Shown here piece after piece: positions 7,313 through 15,065 of a DNA stretch of 61,619 nt. Position numbers and translations under genes: made by a program. Within the stretch, counting starts at the first letter, position 1, and each line of letters starts with the position of its first letter. Origin of the DNA: DASWHF01 sp036393295 (lineage in GTDB: Bacteria > Pseudomonadota > Gammaproteobacteria > Acidiferrobacterales > UBA6901); the NCBI GenBank assembly GCA_036393295.1, contig DASWHF010000043.1, positions 1 through 61,619 of the forward strand, written 5' to 3'. The notes under the pieces are model-generated. The model did not search any database and had not been told where the DNA came from. It worked only from the letters and a program-made list of their open reading frames with translations.

Positions 7313-8620
7313 TCAAACCAGGCGATGATTGCCGGCGATTTCCTTGACGGTCCTGGTGCCGACGCCGGCCTGTCCGGCGAATTCCGGCCAGCGTTCGACG
7401 GCGTGGCGTATCTCGCCGATGACGACATCGGGTTTCGGCAGGCCGATCGATTCGGCGACGGCGAGCAGGTCCGCCCGGGTGAAATCGTCGCGCTTGCCGT
7501 TCAGGCTCATCTGATGCTGGTTGGTCCATTGGCCGGCCGGGTTGTGGGAATAGATCACGTCGTAGGCCGGCGACAGTTTCCATTTGCCGTCCGGCCCCAT
7601 CAGGAAGGCGATGTTCTTGGTGTGGTCGTCGAGATTGCGGGCCATGACGTTGAACAGCATGCGCCGGTACTGCTGCACGGCCTCGGCCTTGCTGAGACGC
7701 AGCCGGCGCATGACGGCAAAGGCCTGCTCGTAGCTGTAGGCGCCGGCTGCGTTGAAGTCGTAGTGCGCGATGCCGCACAGCGATTGCAGATGCAGCTTCT
7801 CGCCGTCGACGCGGTCGAAACGCCGGGTCATGAAATGCGCGCGGCCGTTTTCCTCCAGCAGGCGGCATTCCGTCATGTCGATGCCGGCCGCCTTGGCCAT
7901 CAGGTGATAGGCGTATTCGATGCGGCCGTAATCCTTCGGCTCGCCCAGCTCGAGATCGGTGACGCCGTCGAATTTCAGGATCCAGTAGTCGTACCCCTTC
8001 GGCGCCCGGGCCTGGCCGGACATGACATTGCCGCGCGCGTCCAGCGCGATGACCGCCTTGGGCCGCGCGCCGCCCGCCGAGGTGCCGACGCGCAGGATGT
8101 CCATGACGGCATCGGCGTTTTCCTTGTCCGAGCGATCGAGACGGGCGTCCAGCGCATCGCGCTGGGTCATGATTTGCTGCGCCAGCTCGACCAGCTCGGC
8201 GATCTCCACCGGCACCGAGCGCTCGTGCTTGTCGATGATGGCGGGCGAGAACTCCAGCGCGCCCATCGCGCGCTTACCGGTGTAGCACAGCCGCTCCACC
8301 GGACTGAAGCCGGCGGCATCGCGGCCCTGGCGCGCGAGCCAGGCGTCGATGATGCGGTTGCCGAACTTGTCGGGCAGCGCGTCGGCCAGCAGGCCGGGCA
8401 GGCCGAGAAAGGTCTCCACGTTGAGCGCGGGGAAGGCATAGATCCCGTCGCCTTGGCGCGCGTCGTCCAGACCCATATGAATGGGGGAGATATCGAGGTT
8501 CTTTTTCAAGAAGGCCCGATCGTACTCGAAGACGCCGTGGCCGCGATCGGCCAGCCACGACACGGCGCCGACCACCTCGCCCCACAACCGCACCAGGGCG
8601 GTGTCGACGCGCTTCACCAT
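7313..8620 (-). CDS. hipA: HipA-family serine/threonine kinase toxin
   Basis: 435 residues, full length for HipA (E. coli HipA is 440). Visible kinase elements: a Gly-rich ATP loop VGTSAGGARPK (178-188), catalytic loop NLDDHTKN (329-336) and the Mg-binding Asp in AYDVIYS (352-358). In E. coli HipA phosphorylates glutamyl-tRNA synthetase; homologues vary in target, so the target here is not known. The start overlaps the end of hipB by 7 bases, implying translational coupling. The N-terminal MVKRVDTALVRLWGEVVGAV subdomain is also standard. No truncation is visible, so the toxin looks intact. Confidence 0.88.
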   Translation of the reverse strand: MVKRVDTALVRLWGEVVGAVSWLADRGHGVFEYDRAFLKKNLDISPIHMGLDDARQGDGIYAFPALNVETFLGLPGLLADALPDKFGNRIIDAWLARQGRDAAGFSPVERLCYTGKRAMGALEFSPAIIDKHERSVPVEIAELVELAQQIMTQRDALDARLDRSDKENADAVMDILRVGTSAGGARPKAVIALDARGNVMSGQARAPKGYDYWILKFDGVTDLELGEPKDYGRIEYAYHLMAKAAGIDMTECRLLEENGRAHFMTRRFDRVDGEKLHLQSLCGIAHYDFNAAGAYSYEQAFAVMRRLRLSKAEAVQQYRRMLFNVMARNLDDHTKNIAFLMGPDGKWKLSPAYDVIYSHNPAGQWTNQHQMSLNGKRDDFTRADLLAVAESIGLPKPDVVIGEIRHAVERWPEFAGQAGVGTRTVKEIAGNHRLV

Positions 8621-8946
8621 TCCGCCGCGCCCTTGGACTTGTCCTTGAGCCGTTCGCCCGAGGCGCGCTCGCGCGGCTTGCCGTGCATCCGGGCGAGCTG
8701 CATGGGGCTGATCGACGGTTCCGGAATGAAGCCGTCGAGCTGGTCCAGCGCCCCGAGCTCCCGCAGCACGCTGATGAGCGACAACAACTTGCCGCGCCCC
8801 GACTCGAGCGCCTTGATGACGTTGAGCGACAGGGCCGTCGCCTCGGCCAGTTCCTTTTGAGTAATGTTTTTGCGCAGGCGCAGCGCCTTGATGCGGTTGC
8901 CGAGCTCTTCCGCTATGCGTTTGTCTGAAAGCGTGTTCATGCTCAT
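8614..8946 (-). CDS. hipB: HipB-type antitoxin (XRE-family repressor)
   Basis: 110 residues. An XRE helix-turn-helix covers about residues 12-68 (LGNRIKALRLRKNITQKELA, then SLNVIKALESGRGK). The family role is to neutralise HipA and repress the shared promoter. The C-terminal tail (ARMHGKPRERASGERLKDKS) is basic, likely disordered, and may contact the toxin. There is a second in-frame ATG two codons downstream. It is first in a two-gene operon with hipA. The upstream region is AT-rich and contains a candidate promoter with a palindrome over the -35. Confidence 0.87.
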   Translation of the reverse strand: MSMNTLSDKRIAEELGNRIKALRLRKNITQKELAEATALSLNVIKALESGRGKLLSLISVLRELGALDQLDGFIPEPSISPMQLARMHGKPRERASGERLKDKSKGAAEW

Positions 8947-9006
8947 AACATTGCGAAATCAGTCTGCTGAGGGTGGATTCTGAATATAAGAGACTTAATG
9001 AAGTAT

Positions 9007-9038
9007 ATTATAGTTATACTGGTTTCGTTAGCAACCAG
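9007..9038 (-). promoter_or_regulatory. hipBA promoter with candidate HipB operator
   Basis: On the minus strand TTGCTA (9034-9029), 16 bases, TATAAT (9012-9007) is a strong sigma70 match, about 60 bases upstream of hipB. A palindrome CTGGTT-N8-AACCAG (9019-9038) covers the -35. Short inverted arms around an 8-base spacer match the layout, though not the sequence, of known HipB operators. Confidence 0.6.
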
Positions 9039-9121
9039 AAAAATCAAATAGGCATAAAACGGGGCTATTAATGGAAAAAATAAGGATTAATATACTAAAA
9101 ATAGACTGTTATAAGCGACAT

Positions 9122-9158
9122 GGGATCGAAGACAGCAACGAACCCTGTCTTCGATCCC
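9122..9158. repeat. Perfect 14 bp inverted repeat
   Basis: GGGATCGAAGACAG and its exact complement are separated by 9 bases (CAACGAACC). It lies 15 bases beyond the stop of the minus-strand gene ending at 9173 and at the edge of the AT-rich island. Neither side has a clean T-run, so it may be a hairpin terminator helped by other factors, or a protein-binding site. Confidence 0.5.
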
Positions 9159-9172
9159 AAGCAACCCAGGGC

Positions 9173-9679
9173 TCACACCCCGAAGGCGTCTATCGTCCAC
9201 CCGCTCCCGCCGGGCTCGGCCTCCGGATGCCGGCGCGCGACCAGCGCCTCGATCTCGGCGACGCGCCGCTTGGGCACGTCGACCATCAGCAGCACGTTGG
9301 GGTGCGCCAGGGCCCCGCGGAATTCGTCGAGGTGGGTGTCGGGAACGCGCAGGGCGAACAACGCGCCGCTGACGAAGCTCACGGCCATGACGACGGTGGC
9401 GGTGAGCGCGCCGGCGGCCGAGCCGGCGTAGAGCGCCACGGCGAGGCCGAGCGCGGCGAGGCCGAACACGATCAGATTGGAATTCCACAGGGTCTTCTGC
9501 ATCCGCCACATCGCGTCGTGGAGTTGACGCTCGGTGGCGGGCGGGAGCCGGGTGAGCGTCATGCCCTTGCCGGGTATCGCATGGATATGGCCGCGATCGA
9601 CACCGGCCGCCTCGAGATCCTTGACGATCTCGACAACGTGCGGCTCGTCGGGAATGACGAAATAGAGTCTGCGCAGCAT
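9173..9679 (-). CDS. Small two-pass membrane protein, function unknown
   Basis: 168 residues from the ATG at 9679, which has an AAGGAGGTGC ribosome site; an ATG two codons upstream is also possible. A soluble N-terminal part (RRLYFVIPDEPHVVEIVKDL, EAAGVDRGHIHAIP) looks like a small ferredoxin-like fold. It is followed by two hydrophobic helices (NLIVFGLAALGLAVALYAGS and ALTATVVMAVSFVSGALFAL) and a C-terminal soluble part. The layout resembles conserved proteobacterial proteins that pair an NAD-glycine-zipper-like helix hairpin with a regulatory domain. I do not recognise a function. It is transcribed alone. Confidence 0.7.
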   Translation of the reverse strand: MLRRLYFVIPDEPHVVEIVKDLEAAGVDRGHIHAIPGKGMTLTRLPPATERQLHDAMWRMQKTLWNSNLIVFGLAALGLAVALYAGSAAGALTATVVMAVSFVSGALFALRVPDTHLDEFRGALAHPNVLLMVDVPKRRVAEIEALVARRHPEAEPGGSGWTIDAFGV

Positions 9680-9838
9680 AAGCACCTCCTTGGCGCCGGT
9701 CGGCGGGGGTGCCGCGGGGCGGCGCGCCGCGCCGGCCGGGATTCATGACTATGATCGTGCAGCATGGCGGCGCGCCGCGTGGAAATCAACGCGACGGAAA
9801 GTGCAGGTATTCGGCGAACCGCCTCGCGGCGCCGCCGC

Positions 9839-10471
9839 TCACTCCGGGTCCGGCGGCCGCAGGCGCCGCTCGAGCGCCGCGCGATCCTCGGGCCGGTTCA
9901 CGTTGGCAAACGCCTCCGGCCGGTCGGAGAAATCGACGCTAGCGAGACACTGGCCTTTAATCCAGGTCTCGGCCTTGCGTTCGCCGGCGTCCAGATAATC
10001 CGCAAGGCTCTTCTCCACGCCGCGCGTGAGCAGCGCGAACACCGGATGCAGGCGATCGCCGTCGTGCGCGGCCGCGATCTCGGCCCGGTCGTTTACGAGC
10101 GCGGCGTGGAGGCGCGCACCGAGATCGGCCGGCAGCAACGGCGCGTCGCAGGGCACGATCAGGACGTAAGGTGTTTCAGTCGCGCGCAGCGCGCTCAAGA
10201 AACCGGCGAGTGGCCCCGGGTAGCCGGCGAGATCGTCCGGCACCACGCGGCAGCCGAGCGCGGCGTACTCCACCCGATTGCGGTTGGCGTTGATCAGGAG
10301 CTCGCCGACCTGCGGCCGCAGCGCCGCGATGACGTGCGCGATCATCGGCTGTCCGGCCAGCGTCACCAGTCCCTTGTCGATGCCGCCCATGCGCGAGCCA
10401 AGGCCGCCGGCCAGCACCACGCCGGTGACCGCGGCGCGCGGGTAATCGCTGGATGTGCGGGTGGAGTTCAT
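9839..10471 (-). CDS. mobA: Molybdenum cofactor guanylyltransferase MobA
   Basis: 210 residues from the ATG at 10471. The nucleotidyltransferase signature is present: VVLAGGLGSRMGGIDKGLVT, VPDDLAGYPGPLAGFLSAL, and VPCDAPLLPADL with the metal-binding Asp. MobA adds GMP from GTP to molybdopterin to make the bis-MGD cofactor of DMSO-reductase-family enzymes, including assimilatory and respiratory nitrate reductases. This fits the nitrate uptake genes 8 kb away, although the two are not in one operon. The length matches family norms (about 195-210). There is no MobB fusion. Confidence 0.9.
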   Translation of the reverse strand: MNSTRTSSDYPRAAVTGVVLAGGLGSRMGGIDKGLVTLAGQPMIAHVIAALRPQVGELLINANRNRVEYAALGCRVVPDDLAGYPGPLAGFLSALRATETPYVLIVPCDAPLLPADLGARLHAALVNDRAEIAAAHDGDRLHPVFALLTRGVEKSLADYLDAGERKAETWIKGQCLASVDFSDRPEAFANVNRPEDRAALERRLRPPDPE

Positions 10472-10646
10472 GGCCGGCGACGGATCGGGCGTCGAAGGGG
10501 TGGCGCGATCGATCCGCACTGCGCCATGATCGGAGCTAAACCGCCGATCGTCAAGTGCGCGCCGCCGTCGGCTGGCCGCGGGGCGCTGGCCGGAGGTATA
10601 GTTGAGGACCGGGCGAACGCAGTGCGGCAAGACAGGAGGAAGCATC

Positions 10647-11300
10647 ATGCGACGGCGGCAGCGGCAGGGCGAGGTGATTCTGGCGATCGGCATCCTGGCC
10701 ATGGTGGCGATCGTGATTTACGGCGAGTTCCTGCAGGCCGAGCTGAACCTGCGCGGCGTCGCCGGCATGGAGGCGGCCTATGGGCCGCTGGGTCTGGCGC
10801 GCGTGCTGGTGTTCGCGCTCGGCTTTCCGCTCGGCATCGCGCTGACCTTCATGGGCGCGGCGTTGTTCACCGCGACCGACCGGCGCGCGCCGCTCTACAG
10901 CCTGCTGGCGGTGCTGGTCGCGGCCAGCGCGCCGCTCCTGTACGGCATTCTCGGCAATCACACCAGCGCGTGGTATTTCGGCGGCGGCGGCATCGTGCTG
11001 ATGGCGTTGATCGCGTTGTCCGCCTGGTGGTGGGGCAACTACCGCGCACGCGTGCCCGAGTCGGTGCGCGCCACGGTCGACCTGCAAGGCGCCGGCCTCG
11101 CCTGCTTCGCGGTCGCCGCCTGGAACCTGTGCGGCGCCGGCGCGATGCCGGGCTTCGCCTTGTTCCCGGAACGCCTGCTCGAGCTCGACAGCCGCGGTTT
11201 CGCCGTCGGGCAGATGAAGGTGGTGATGGCCTTCCTGGTGCTGGGCTTTCTGTTCAGCGCGCTCGGACTGCGCCGCGCGCAGATCAATTTCCACCTCTAA
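10647..11300 (+). CDS. Polytopic membrane protein, unknown
   Basis: 217 residues with a strong AGGAGG ribosome site 7 bases before the ATG. At least five hydrophobic segments can be seen (AIGILAMVAIVIYGEFL, VLVFALGFPLGIALTFMGAAL, PLYSLLAVLVAASAPLLYGI, GGGGIVLMALIALSAWWWG, GAGLACFAVAAWNLCGAG, VVMAFLVLGFLFSALGL). There are no catalytic motifs that I recognise. It is divergent from mobA, with 175 bases between them. A single-gene unit, probably an inner-membrane protein. Confidence 0.65.
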   Translation: MRRRQRQGEVILAIGILAMVAIVIYGEFLQAELNLRGVAGMEAAYGPLGLARVLVFALGFPLGIALTFMGAALFTATDRRAPLYSLLAVLVAASAPLLYGILGNHTSAWYFGGGGIVLMALIALSAWWWGNYRARVPESVRATVDLQGAGLACFAVAAWNLCGAGAMPGFALFPERLLELDSRGFAVGQMKVVMAFLVLGFLFSALGLRRAQINFHL

Positions 11301-11320
11301 ACGTCGGCATCGCGCCGCGA

Positions 11321-13129
11321 TCACTGCCGCAGGCGGCGGAACTGGTAGCCGGAATACACCAGACGCTCCTCGCCGTCGACGCGCACCGCTCGGATGGTAT
11401 CGCCCATCAACCAGCCGGTCCCGGCCACCACCAGCTCGGTGTCCGACACCGGCAGCACCGGAATCTGCGAGCGCAAGCCCAACCAGCCGGGCAGCCGGAA
11501 GTCGAAGTAGACCACTGGGTTCTCGTACTTGAGGTCGATCACGCGCGTCTCGAGCATGTCGAGGATCGGGTCGCGGTCGATCACCGCGTAGCGGCCGAGG
11601 CGCTGTTGCCAGGCGCGGGGCAATGTCGTGGTCGGCAGCTCCTCGGCGAAGCGCCGCAGCTGGTTGCGGTGATCCAGCACCGCGGTGGTGCGGCCCTGCG
11701 ATACCGCCGGCCACAGGCGCGCCTCGCGCAGCGTCGGAATCGGTATCGGAAGAACACCGAGCAGCCGGTACTCGACGCCGATCCAACCGGTCGGGTGGCG
11801 CACCAGTGCGACCGTCCTGCCGAAGATATCGGCACGCAACTGTTTACCGCTGCCGCGTACCGTCACCAGCCCGAGCGGCGTGACGTAGTGGCCACTGAGC
11901 TCCGGCAGCTTCCCGTCGCCCTGGGCGACGACGAGCGTGCCAGCGGGCGCCGCCGCGGTTCGCGGTTCGCCTTTCTCAACCAGGCTGCCCAGCAAGCGCT
12001 CGCTGACGGTCTCGGCCACCGACCACATCTTGTTGCCGTTGCCGAGGATCACCAGGCCGAGACCGTCGTCCGGCAGGATCACCAGCCGTCCGCCCGAGAA
12101 CGGCGAGCTGCCGTCCTGCCAGACGACGCGGCGCGCCCCCGCGACCGTCATGCCGCTCAACCGCCAGCCGAGGCCGACATGGTTCCTGAGGTCGAGCGCG
12201 ACGTCGCGGTTCTGGGCGCGGAACATCTCGGCGACGCTGGCCGCCCGCAGCACGCGGCGCTCGCCGACGCGGCCGTCGTTGAGCAGCATCTGCACGTAGT
12301 ACGCCAGCTCTTCGGCGCTGCTGTACAGGCCGATCGCCGAAACATCGCGCACCGGCAGGCGCGGAAATTCCCGGCCCTTGCGGTAGCTCAGGCTCACGCC
12401 GGGATCGCCGGCGAAGTCCGGGTCGAAGGTCGAGCGGCGCATGCCGAGCGGTTCCAGCAGGCTGGCGCGCACCTGCTCGACGTAGCCGCGGCCGCTCTGC
12501 TTCTCCAGCAGGCGGCCGAGCACCGCGTAGCCGGGATGCGAAAAGACATAGACCTGCTGCGGCGGCGCCACCACATACTCGTCGCGCAGCCGCGCCGTGA
12601 AGGCCGCCAGGCTCACGGGCCGTTTCGCCATCATGCCCTGGAAGTGCATCGCCGGCAGGCCGCCGTGGTGGCTCAGCAGTTGGCGCACCGTGATCGGCCC
12701 GGCGTCCGGGTGGCGGCTGCGCGGCGCGAACTCCGGCAGGTAGCGCTCCACCGGCGCGTCGAGCGTGATACGGCCGCGCTCGACCTGCTGCATGACCGCG
12801 GCCGCGGTCAGCGCCATGGTGAGCGTGCCGGTCGGGAACAGCGTGCCGGTGGTCGCCGCGCGGCCGTTCGCGGCATTGGCGAACCCGAAGCCCTGCGACC
12901 AGCGCACCCCTTCGGTATCGACCAGCGCGATGCTCAAGCCCGGCACGTCGTGCGCCTTCATTTCGGCCTCGATGAGCCGGCGGATTTCCGCAATCCGCTC
13001 CGCGTCGGCGGCCCGCGGCAGGACGTCGGCCGCCGCGCTGCCCATGCCGCACAGCAGGCCGAGGACCAGGACCCGAAGGCCGGTCCGGCCGGTACGACAA
13101 TGCCAGCGGTTCCCGGGATGGCTGATCAC
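11321..13129 (-). CDS. Serine-hydrolase (class C beta-lactamase/PBP) fold protein with degenerate active site
   Basis: About 602 residues with a signal peptide (LRVLVLGLLCGMGSAAA). The N-terminal ~340 residues follow the beta-lactamase/DD-peptidase class C fold (PGLSIALVDTEGVRWSQGFG, LDAPVERYLPEFAPR, TVRQLLSHHGGLPA, LLEPLGMRRSTFDPDF). The catalytic SxxK position reads GTLTM (Ser to Thr, Lys to Met) and the usual YSN position reads FSH, so normal acyl-enzyme chemistry is not expected. A ~220-residue C-terminal extension is of unknown fold. Start: a GTG at 13129 is chosen because a perfect TATAAT covers codons 2-3 of the longer reading from ATG 13171; that longer start cannot be excluded. Confidence 0.75.
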   Translation of the reverse strand: MISHPGNRWHCRTGRTGLRVLVLGLLCGMGSAAADVLPRAADAERIAEIRRLIEAEMKAHDVPGLSIALVDTEGVRWSQGFGFANAANGRAATTGTLFPTGTLTMALTAAAVMQQVERGRITLDAPVERYLPEFAPRSRHPDAGPITVRQLLSHHGGLPAMHFQGMMAKRPVSLAAFTARLRDEYVVAPPQQVYVFSHPGYAVLGRLLEKQSGRGYVEQVRASLLEPLGMRRSTFDPDFAGDPGVSLSYRKGREFPRLPVRDVSAIGLYSSAEELAYYVQMLLNDGRVGERRVLRAASVAEMFRAQNRDVALDLRNHVGLGWRLSGMTVAGARRVVWQDGSSPFSGGRLVILPDDGLGLVILGNGNKMWSVAETVSERLLGSLVEKGEPRTAAAPAGTLVVAQGDGKLPELSGHYVTPLGLVTVRGSGKQLRADIFGRTVALVRHPTGWIGVEYRLLGVLPIPIPTLREARLWPAVSQGRTTAVLDHRNQLRRFAEELPTTTLPRAWQQRLGRYAVIDRDPILDMLETRVIDLKYENPVVYFDFRLPGWLGLRSQIPVLPVSDTELVVAGTGWLMGDTIRAVRVDGEERLVYSGYQFRRLRQ

Positions 13130-13162
13130 GATGCGCGGTGTTCGTGTGTGACGATCCGTAAA

Positions 13163-13168
13163 ATTATA
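13163..13168 (-). promoter_or_regulatory. Candidate -10 element for the serine-hydrolase-fold gene
   Basis: A perfect TATAAT on the minus strand, rare in DNA this GC-rich. No good -35 is seen at 16-18 bases. If used, transcription would begin near 13156, downstream of the ATG at 13171, which argues for the GTG start at 13129. Confidence 0.4.
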
Positions 13169-13222
13169 CATGGAATGTCGGCCGGCACGTCGTCGGGGCT
13201 TCGCCGCCGCGGGCCGCGCCTT

Positions 13223-13252
13223 TTGCCCGGGGGGTCGGGGCTCCGTTATACT
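13223..13252 (+). promoter_or_regulatory. Candidate sigma70 promoter for the TerB-like gene
   Basis: TTGCCC (13223-13228), 18 bases, TATACT (13247-13252), giving a start near 13259, about 31 bases upstream of the ATG at 13290. The same TTGCCC-N18-TATACT layout occurs before the MoxR gene at 45536. Confidence 0.5.
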
Positions 13253-13289
13253 GAACGCACTTCGCAAGCCGCCGGTCACGGGCCCGCCG

Positions 13290-13757
13290 ATGTTATCCGC
13301 CATCAAGCAGTTCTTCGACCGTCAGATCCGCCCCGAGGCCGCCAAGGCCGACGGCGAGCATGCCATGCGGCTCGCGACCGCGGCGCTGCTGATCGAAGTG
13401 ATGCGCGCCGACTACCAGGTGTCCGAGGCGGAGCGGCGCGCCGTGTTGAAGGCGCTCGAGGACGAGTTCGGCCTCGACGCGAACGAGACGCACACCCTCA
13501 TGACGCTGGCCGAGCGCGAGGCCGAGGATGCCACGGATTATTATCAGTTCACCTCGCTCATCAACCGCGAGTTCAGCCGCGAACAGAAGCGGCGCGTGAT
13601 CGAGGCGTTGTGGCGGGTGGCCTACGCCGACGGCCACATCGACAAGTACGAGCGTCATCTGCTGCGCAAGCTCGGCGAGCTGCTGTACATTCCGCACGCC
13701 GATTACGTCGCCGCCAAGGAACGGGCGCGCGCCGCGGCGCAGGCCAAAGAAACCTAG
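13290..13757 (+). CDS. TerB-like domain protein
   Basis: 155 residues, all-helical and cytoplasmic. Two acidic repeat segments typical of the TerB/DjlA-like fold are visible: MRADYQVSEAERRAVLKALE and VAYADGHIDKYERHLLRKLG. Both carry conserved Asp/Glu suited to metal binding. Family members occur in many bacteria and most have no proven link to tellurite, so the name should be read as a fold label. It is followed after 50 bases by a 72-residue gene on the same strand, which is likely co-transcribed. Confidence 0.8.
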   Translation: MLSAIKQFFDRQIRPEAAKADGEHAMRLATAALLIEVMRADYQVSEAERRAVLKALEDEFGLDANETHTLMTLAEREAEDATDYYQFTSLINREFSREQKRRVIEALWRVAYADGHIDKYERHLLRKLGELLYIPHADYVAAKERARAAAQAKET

Positions 13758-13807
13758 ACCGGGGTTTCCAGCCCCGACACCCGTGTCATCAGCCGCGTGG
13801 AGGCCGA

Positions 13808-14026
13808 ATGCGCACCATCCAGGACGCCGAAGGCAGAATCTGGGACATCGCCGTGGGCAAGGAGTCCTACGGTGTGCGCGTGCTGATCTTCTCGGTGCGC
13901 GGCGTCCGGGACATACGCAAGCACGCGATGGCGGCGGGCTCGACGCTGGCGGCCACCCAGGAGCTGGAATCGCTCAGCGACGCGGAGCTGCGGGTCCTGC
14001 TCGGCCGCGCCGAGCCCTGGGCCTGA
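13808..14026 (+). CDS. Small conserved-looking protein, unknown
   Basis: 72 residues starting MRTIQDAEGRIWDIAVGKES. A compact soluble protein with a beta-rich N-terminal half (RIWDIAVGKESYGVRVLIFS) and an acidic helical C-terminal half (LESLSDAELRVLLGRAEPW). Similar short proteins of the form 'DxxGRxWDVAVGRESYG' are in my recollection of proteobacterial hypotheticals, but I assign no function. It begins 50 bases after the TerB-like gene and likely shares its transcript. Codon use is like its neighbours, which supports a real gene. Confidence 0.6.
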   Translation: MRTIQDAEGRIWDIAVGKESYGVRVLIFSVRGVRDIRKHAMAAGSTLAATQELESLSDAELRVLLGRAEPWA

Positions 14027-14306
14027 CGGTGCCGGCGCCGGGAAAACCGCCAAGGAATCAAGCGCCCGGAACCGGACCTTCATGTGTCAAAAGCGCCGAC
14101 ATCGGCGGCGTTCGCGCTTCGCTTGCCTTGGGAATGCGGCCGGTGTTCCAATATCCGCCAGGACCGAGCACGTACAAGAGGGCGGCGACCCCCGGGCGTG
14201 CGGATCCGGCCGGCACGCAACGCCATTGTTTCCAGGTGCCGTAGCCGGTTGTGACACACATCGCCGTGGTCGCGGCATCGATGGACATGAGGGGATGGGG
14301 GGAACA

Positions 14307-14972
14307 ATGGACAGAAATCGGACAAGCATTGCGGCGCTCGGCGTTGCATTTCTGGCCGCGGGCCTGGCGGCGCCGGCCGATGCCGCGATCGTCTACGCCA
14401 ACCAGGTGACCAGCCTGGTGCGCGGCGACACCACGATCGGGAATGTTCCCGGCTACTATGGCGGCTACGCGCCGTTCACCGACCCCGTCGAGCTCAGCGC
14501 CGAGCAGGCGATCGCCAACGTGCTCGGTGCGCCGGACGGCAATTTCACCACGCTGCCGGGTCGCAACGACACAATGCCCGGCGATCCCTGGCCGTACATG
14601 TACATCGAGTTCGGATTCGGCACCACCTTCACGCCGCAGGACACGATCGTGATCAGCGAATTCGGCCACGCCTTCGAGGCCGCGCGCGTGTGGGTCTACA
14701 GCACCACCGGCGAGTCCGTTCAGGCGACGCTCATTCGCTATACCGCCGACGATACGCTGACGCTGGACCTGAGCCCGTGGGCCGGCCAATACGCCGCCTT
14801 CGATCGCGTCGGCATCGGCGGGCTTGATCTGCTGGGCACCGCCCAGGGCTTCGACCTGGATGCGGTCGGCGTCGACATCACGCCGATCCCGCTGCCGGCG
14901 GCCGGTTGGCTGTTGTTGTCCGGCCTGCTGGCCGCCGTGGGCCTGGTGCGTCGCCGCGGCCGCATGGAGTGA
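14307..14972 (+). CDS. Exported VPLPA/PEP-CTERM-type sorting signal protein
   Basis: 221 residues. A signal peptide (IAALGVAFLAAGLAAPADA) is followed by a ~165-residue beta-rich extracellular-type domain (ANVLGAPDGNFTTLPG, YIEFGFGTTFTPQDTIVISE). The C-terminus has the sorting layout: ITPIPLPAAGWLLLSGLLAA, then VGLVRRRGRME, that is a PLPA motif, a hydrophobic helix and a basic tail. Proteins of this type are cut and anchored by exosortases (EpsH/XrtA family) and exported to the surface or biofilm matrix. No exosortase is in the window. An Ile replaces the usual Val in VPLPA. The domain's function is unknown. Confidence 0.85.
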   Translation: MDRNRTSIAALGVAFLAAGLAAPADAAIVYANQVTSLVRGDTTIGNVPGYYGGYAPFTDPVELSAEQAIANVLGAPDGNFTTLPGRNDTMPGDPWPYMYIEFGFGTTFTPQDTIVISEFGHAFEAARVWVYSTTGESVQATLIRYTADDTLTLDLSPWAGQYAAFDRVGIGGLDLLGTAQGFDLDAVGVDITPIPLPAAGWLLLSGLLAAVGLVRRRGRME

Positions 14973-14982
14973 TCCGACGATC

Positions 14983-15021
14983 GCCACAAAAAAGGCGGCC
15001 ATCGGCCGCCTTTTTTGTGGC
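14983..15021. terminator. Bidirectional intrinsic terminator
   Basis: An 18 bp perfect inverted repeat (GCCACAAAAAAGGCGGCC and its complement) around a 3-base ATC loop, with A-run and T-run built into the arms so it works in both directions. It lies 10 bases after the sorting-signal gene and 45 bases before dacB. Confidence 0.9.
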
Positions 15022-15065
15022 GCGGCGGGGGTGGTCGGATGCCGGTGGTATCTATACTCAATCGC

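Noticed and set aside
9071..9748. Plus-strand frame starting in the AT-rich island (MEKIRINILKID)
   Set aside because: Only the first ~25 codons differ from GC-rich shadow; it then runs antisense through the 9173-9679 gene, crossing the 14 bp inverted repeat.
13290..13757. Tellurite resistance gene
   Set aside because: Only the TerB-like fold is present; terC/terD/terZ partners are absent.
9764..14026. Very long open frame (1420 codons) on the plus strand through mobA and the serine-hydrolase-fold gene
   Set aside because: It is a GC-driven shadow opposite real minus-strand genes; only its last 72 codons (13808-14026) look like a protein.
14213..14230. GGCACG ... TTGT resembling a sigma54 promoter before the sorting-signal gene
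   Set aside because: The spacing is wrong: eight bases lie between GGCACG and TTGT where about four are expected, and the GC at -12 is missing.
14058..14349. Minus-strand reading with Trp/Gly-rich text (GYGTWKQWRCVPAG) between 14.0 and 14.3 kb
   Set aside because: Part of a long shadow continuing antisense through dacB; no start signal and no recognisable domain.
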